Positions 59,365-64,000 of a stretch of 64,000 bases of DNA are shown here, one piece after another; the stretch's first letter is position 1; each line of letters starts with the position of its first letter. Below the pieces are notes generated by a model. That model did not search any database and was not told the DNA's origin. It saw only the letters and a program-made list of their open reading frames with translations. The translations under genes were made by a program, and so were the position numbers. Source of the DNA: Pilaira anomala (Eukaryota > Mucoromycota > Mucoromycetes > Mucorales > Mucoraceae); NCBI GenBank assembly GCA_025716855.1, contig JAIXMQ010000019.1, forward strand, positions 1 to 64,000, read 5' to 3'.

Positions 59365-62300
59365 TGTAAGTATTTATAAAAAAATTGTTAATCTAATCCT
59401 TTCTGTATTAATATCACCCTTTTCTTTTCTTGTATTTTCAATTAAACGCAAGTTGGTTCTTTTATTCAAACTATTTTTATTACTAGTTTTCATTTTTTTA
59501 TTCTGTATTTTTATTCTGTATAATCATAAATCATTTGTTTTTTTTTTTTTTTGTCTTTGAACGGAATTTTCCTTCAATATAGTTAGTTACCATTAATTCC
59601 TAATAAAAGTGTACAATGAACCACATTTTGCCATTTTATTTCAGAGTGTTTCTCGAGTTTATTTGTAAAATATATATACATATATAAATTTTTAAATATC
59701 ATTCGCTAGTAGATTTTTATAAATATGTATATCATTCACTAGTTATGTACATTGCTATAATTGTTAATTTTCTTTATCCTTGAGGGCATGCCATTTTGCT
59801 TAAGCAAAAATAGAGCAGCCATATCAGTTTAACTAACTATACAATTGCATTAAAACTTTTGGTGGTCAATATGCCAAGGTAATAATTATAATTCTTGATA
59901 TAGTTAAATCTGCCTCTTTCACTTTTAATTTATGGTGAAAAAATTTTTTTAAAGGAAGAGACCTTTTGATACTACCATTCTATTACAACAGTAAAGCCCT
60001 ACGCTACACTACCTGTGTTTACTGGCCTTAATTAGTCCTTTTGATAAAGAAAAACGAGGTATTGTAGACATGATTTTTTTTGTTGTAGCGAAAAGATTTT
60101 CGAGCCAATCAAATCATCGGAAAAGGAGGAAAAAGTGTATCTTTAGGCAAAAATAAGCCAGTCCCCCCCTATGGATTTTTTCAAGATTCAGAAATATCCA
60201 TACATCTTTACATTAAAAAGGTTTTAAAGCTTAGCTTTTTAACAATACATGTAGAATTTGACGCTCTTTTTAATGATGCAAAAAGCAAAGTAAAATAGTA
60301 ACAAATGTTTATAGGTATTATGAAAAAACGATATACAGTTTTTGTTAGGGCAAGTATATTTTCTACATAGAAAATAATAATTCTAAATCAATAGAAAGAT
60401 GCGCCTTCAAATTCTGCATCGACTGTATATTATATAGTAAAATAGAATAGGTGAAATAAAAGACTTTAATTTGAAAAGAAAGAAATTTGGACCCAAATCT
60501 CAATTTTTAGGTCCAAAAACAGGAAAAAAACCAAATCAGGATACAGACATATTTTGTTAGACAATGTTATATTCCAAAGATGTAGAATTTAAAAACTAAA
60601 ATTTCTATGCATTTAGATTTATCATCTTGTATATAAAAAATATACATGCCCTAATAGAAGCTGTGCTTTTTCGCAATGATTATTAAAATTTATAATTATG
60701 TTACTTTTATTCTTACACCATTCGAAAGAGCGTCAAATTCTACCTTAGACATCAATAAAAAGCTAAACTTTAAAACCATTTAAATACAAAGATATATCTA
60801 CATTTCTAATTTTTATTTTTTTTTAAGCTGTGAAAAAAATTCCATTTTTTAGAAAAATTTGCTAGTCCCCCCCTATGGATTTTTTCAAAATTCAGAAATA
60901 TCCATACATCTTTAGATTAAAAAGGTTTTAAAGCTTGGCCTTTTAATGACACATGTAGAATTTTGCGCTCTTTTTAATGATGCAAAAATCAAAGCTAAGT
61001 AATAATAATAATTTATGTTTACTGTCAGAAAACGAAATAAAGTTTTTATTAGGGCAAGTATATTTCCTGTTTCTAATAATATAAATCAAATGATTTAGAA
61101 AGATGCGCCTTCAAATTCTGCACTTTCTGTATATCATATTGTTTAATGAAATAGTTGATTTAGAGGAACGTTACTTTGACAAGAAGGTATTTTTTGTCAA
61201 AATTTTGATTTCTGGGACCGAAAAACGAGGTGTATGTAGACCATGCTACATGCACTCTCCATTTGTAGTGCATGTAAGGAAAACAGTTTTTGTTAGAGAA
61301 AGTATATTTTTTACATATAAAAAGATACATCTTTATATACAATCATCTGCCCATATAAATTTAGAATTTTCTGGATATAGTAGTGTATAATAAAATAACT
61401 AATATTAAAGGACTTTACTTTGACATGAAAGGTTTTCTGGGCTTAAATATGTGGTGTGTGTAGTTTATATGAGGCGCGCTTATTGGTGAGTCACTCACCA
61501 CTCTAAATTAACTAAACACAGCTTAAATTTTAAGCCCTAGAAATCTTTCATGTCAAAGTAAATTCCTTCAATATTAACTATTTTATTATACAATACTATA
61601 TCCAGAAAATTCTAAATTTATATGGAAGATATCTTCATACAAAGATATATTTTTTATATATATAAAAAATATACTTTTCTAGCAAAAACTGTTTCCCGAG
61701 CCTTTTTGATTTTTTTGAATGTTTACATAAATGTGGATAATATATGTTGGTATTATAAAGCTTTTAGAGGAAAGCTATTGAATAGTTTCTAGTATATAAT
61801 TCGAGGCTATTTAGAATGAAGTAAAAATCAAAGTAAAGTAATTATAAAGATTAATGGCTATTATTGTATTTTTAAGAAAGTCGAATTTACAGTCTTTGTT
61901 TAGGGCAAGTATATTTTATGCTTCTAGACATATCATTTTAAATCCATATACAGATGTGCCATCAAATTCTGCATCGACTGTATATCACATTGTATATTAG
62001 AATACTTGATTTAAGATGACTTTAATTTGACAAGAAAGAAAAATTTGTCAATATCTTTACATTTTTAAAGGAAAAAAACAAACGGGGTGTATATAGGGAT
62101 TTAAGCAGTGTGAAACGTTACACACCCTATGAAAGTAGACTAGATGCACCACTACCCCCTATGGACACCCCGTTTTTTACCCCTAAAATGAAAAAAAAAA
62201 TCGAGATATGGACAAAATTTTCTTTCTTGTCAAATTAAAGTCATCTTAAATCAATTATTCTAATATACAACATGATATACAGTCGATGCAGAATTTAAAG

Positions 62301-62580
62301 ACGCATTTTTTCATGTATTTGGATTCATAACTTTAGATATGAAAAATATACCTGCCCTAACAAAAACCGTAATTTGACTTTTTCACAATAAACATTAATT
62401 TTATAATTACTCTACTTTGATTTTTACACCATTCGAAAGAGCGTCAAATTTTATATTAGAAACCATTCAATATCTTTGCTCTAAATTCTTATAATCCCGA
62501 GATATATCCACATTTAAAACACTTGAAAAAATCCAAAGGTCGGGACCTGCTGATTTTTACCTAAAAATTCACTTTTTCCC
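58735..62580. mobile_element. Nest of eight alternating inverted MITE-like units
   Basis: The same AT-rich unit occurs again and again in both orientations. Its landmark AATATACCTGCCCTAACAAA or its complement is found near 58887 (+), 60335 (-), 60640 (+), 61045 (-), 61282 (-), 61670 (+), 61893 (-) and 62346 (+). A second landmark, CACCATTCGAAAGAGCGTCA, is found near 58970, 60716 and 62428, and inverted near 60252 and 60957. Left ends read TATACAGTCGATGCAGAATT (58822, 62279) and right ends the complement (about 60424, 61982), that is, TA followed by CAGTCG, resembling Tc1/mariner terminal repeats. There is no transposase in it. I see no other gene in this 3.8 kb; the short ORFs are by-products. 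Confidence 0.8.
61278..61705. repeat. Large palindrome, arms of about 190 bp
   Basis: The sequence from 61278 to about 61480 returns in inverted form from about 61505 to 61705. Paired blocks include AAACAGTTTTTGTTAGAGAA with its complement at the right end, TAGAATTTTCTGGATATAGT with its complement at 61598-61617, and TTTACTTTGACATGAAAG with its complement at about 61545-61562. The loop contains GGTGAGTCACTCACC. Arm identity looks to be around 85-90 percent by eye. Confidence 0.8.
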
Positions 62581-62814
62581 CTTTTTCCGATGATTTGATT
62601 GGCTCATTTTTTTTTTCGCTGTAACAAAGAAAAAAAACTTTTTTTTTTGGGATTGATTGAAAGTTTACAAGGCTTTAGCTCTCATGACATTTGCTCTTCC
62701 CTAACAATTGGCTCTGTTAAGTCTATAGCTTTTCAACAGCAATACCAGTAACAATAACAATAAACCTTCCCGAACAGTTATCACTGATTTCTTCCCCCGA
62801 CAGGGAGCATTTAG
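62051..62814. repeat. Long direct repeat, right copy (about 764 bp)
   Basis: Near-identical second copy of 58592-59364, in the same orientation, with a few substitutions and short-run length changes. Directly beyond its right end AGGGAGCATTTAG is followed within 40 bp by CTAAATACTCCCT, so the end forms a hairpin in this copy only. Confidence 0.9.
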
Positions 62815-63337
62815 GCTATACAGTAGCTGGATAAAGCTAAATACTCCCTGATCTCGCAGTCACATTTGAGGATATTTGAATTCCGTAAGTTTTTTCTCAA
62901 GGTTGGTCTTTTCGTACTTATTATTTTTATAAACTACTATATTCAACAACTTCTTGACTATAATAACCCACTTCTTTCTCTTTAGAAACGATTAAAGTTT
63001 TGAAATTAAATAGGGAATAAAAGGTTTGTTTTTATTTAAGTAATATGTTTTTAGGTTTTATAATGGGCCCGGTGTCATTTGATACTGTTCGTTCCATAAA
63101 TAAAGCTAAGATCACCTTGAATACTGATTCTTGTCGATCTCATCTACAGAAAAGCACAGAGGAGTCCTACAGTAAATACTCGACGCGGCGACCTCATCAC
63201 AAAGGGTACTTTGTTTATTTTTTCAAGGTTTTTTTTTCGAAGCGTTTTTATTTTTCTTTCGAAGTGTTTTATTTATTTTTTCAATGTACTTTTTTTCGTG
63301 TTTTTTTTTCTTTATACATCTAAATAATTTATTATAT
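62815..63337. other. Degenerate spacer, no gene recognised
   Basis: 0.5 kb between the right long repeat and the MULE remnant. It holds the second arm of the hairpin described above (about 62837-62849) and T-rich sequence around 63215-63312. No feature with family support. Confidence 0.4.
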
Positions 63338-64000
63338 TCACCTTTGCTTGGCAGGAAACTGGCTAGGGAACAATATCTTTTCAAGAGATCTTGTGGTCCT
63401 TGCAATTTCCAAATGGAATTCTTCTATTTCTTCCATGTTTTCATAGCAAAGAGTATCCATTTTTCTTTTAATCATGTTCTGTGTTCGGGATTGGAGTAGC
63501 TGGTTGCATGATTAGCGAGCGCTTTTAAAGGCGACTTCCATAACCCTACAAACCAGAAACATGTGTTTGCAAAGTATCATGTTATTGACAGGACATGTAC
63601 ATGATACCACACAATTATCTACAACTTTTACAACATAAATATTACTACCTGTTCATTGGCCTTCGTAATCATAGAGATAGCCACCTGCTTCTCAATTGCA
63701 TCTGCAATATTTCTTTCTTTTTCAAATAATGAAAGCTTTGCTGGTTGAATACCTATACTTATTTGGATATGATCCCTTCTTTAATCAAGTACTAGGTTGT
63801 CACTTAGCATGTAAATAAGCCTATCAATACAATGGTGGTTTATAGAACGGCCTAAATAAAAAGTTTTCAACTTATTATGGTGACATTCTATCAAATTGTT
63901 AGTATGGAATGAAGCATCCTAATGAAAAAAAAAATAGTGTCTGATTAAGTATAGCGAAGTTCACTCTTTACTTCTCTATAAACCTTTGACCATAAATCTT
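63338..64000 (-). pseudogene. MULE (Mutator-like) transposase, C-terminal part, decayed
   Basis: Read on the minus strand from the right edge, after an acceptor-like TTCATTAG (about 63919) the sequence gives DASFHTNNLIECHHNKLKTF, YLGRSINHHCIDRLIYMLSD, a stop near 63780, and then HIQISIGIQPAKLSLFEKER. After a frame change near 63645 it reads VVKVVDNCVVSCTCPVNNMI followed by LCKHMFLVCRV. The latter is a SWIM zinc-binding motif (C-X-C ... C-X-H), which together with the TNNxIE..HN.LK block is the usual C-terminal part of MULE transposases. More C-terminal residues follow to a stop at 63338. The N-terminal DDE part would lie outside the window. The in-frame stops show it is inactive. Confidence 0.7.

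Noticed and set aside
61103..61390. 95-aa ORF in the nest
   Set aside because: It overlaps the palindrome arm and a MITE unit; composition is that of the repeat, with no family support.
58592..62814. LTR retrotransposon with 770-bp LTRs
   Set aside because: Repeat ends are not TG...CA, no primer-binding site or polypurine tract is clear, and the interior has only MITE units and no gag or pol.

Overview
The window is nuclear DNA of a filamentous fungus, most likely an early-diverging mould of the Mucoromycota (Mucorales type). The reasons are AT-rich intergenic DNA full of long A and T runs, many short introns (about 50-110 nt, GTAAGT-like donors, TACTAAC-like branch sites), single-copy eukaryotic housekeeping genes, fungal zinc-cluster transcription factors, and repeat families of the kind I associate with Mucorales. 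I infer the lineage from these traits and cannot name the species.

Region 1 (1-46.2 kb) is ordinary, gene-dense chromosome with 21 genes on both strands, plus an old transposase relic at 0.85-1.8 kb. In order: a truncated EamA/SLC35G-type transporter; a transcription factor with two zinc clusters; an F-box protein; a shorter transcription-factor paralogue with no zinc cluster; tRNA pseudouridine synthase Pus3; a PH-domain coiled-coil protein; a small unknown protein; a Kre9/Knh1-like GPI protein; RuvB-like 2; a membrane GT2 glycosyltransferase; MPDU1; a Tda10/glycerate-kinase-like protein; a PWWP plus TFIIS-N/IBD-like protein; a small unknown protein; a C/D-box snoRNA; a TPR-metallo-beta-lactamase fusion; eRF1; an ACS-family MFS permease; an RBR E3 ligase; TTC7/Ypp1; a C2-domain protein; and an Ecl1-like protein. 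I rebuilt the multi-exon genes by joining splice sites that keep frame and family motifs; exon coordinates are in each entry.

Region 2 (46.9-64 kb) is accessory and repeat-dominated. It holds a broken Tc1/IS630-type transposase, fragments of unknown genes, a 5'-truncated piece of 6-phosphofructo-2-kinase/fructose-2,6-bisphosphatase, one intact gene (a ten-repeat Myb protein with a presequence-like N-terminus), a PD-(D/E)XK-like gene with one frameshift, a 556-bp MITE with perfect 16-bp inverted repeats, a truncated relic resembling Fanzor1 (eukaryotic TnpB-like RNA-guided nuclease), a 4.2-kb nest of eight inverted MITE-like units framed by 770-bp direct repeats, and a decayed MULE transposase running off the right end.

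There is no operon logic, but two neighbourhoods are suggestive. Kre9-like, GT2 glycosyltransferase and MPDU1 genes lie within 6 kb (cell wall and glycosylation). The Fanzor-like relic sits directly against the inverted-repeat nest. The observations most worth testing are the Fanzor-like relic and nest, the snoRNA with complementarity to the universal SSU 530 loop, the double-zinc-cluster factor with its GC-AG intron and zinc-less paralogue, and the TPR-MBL fusion.
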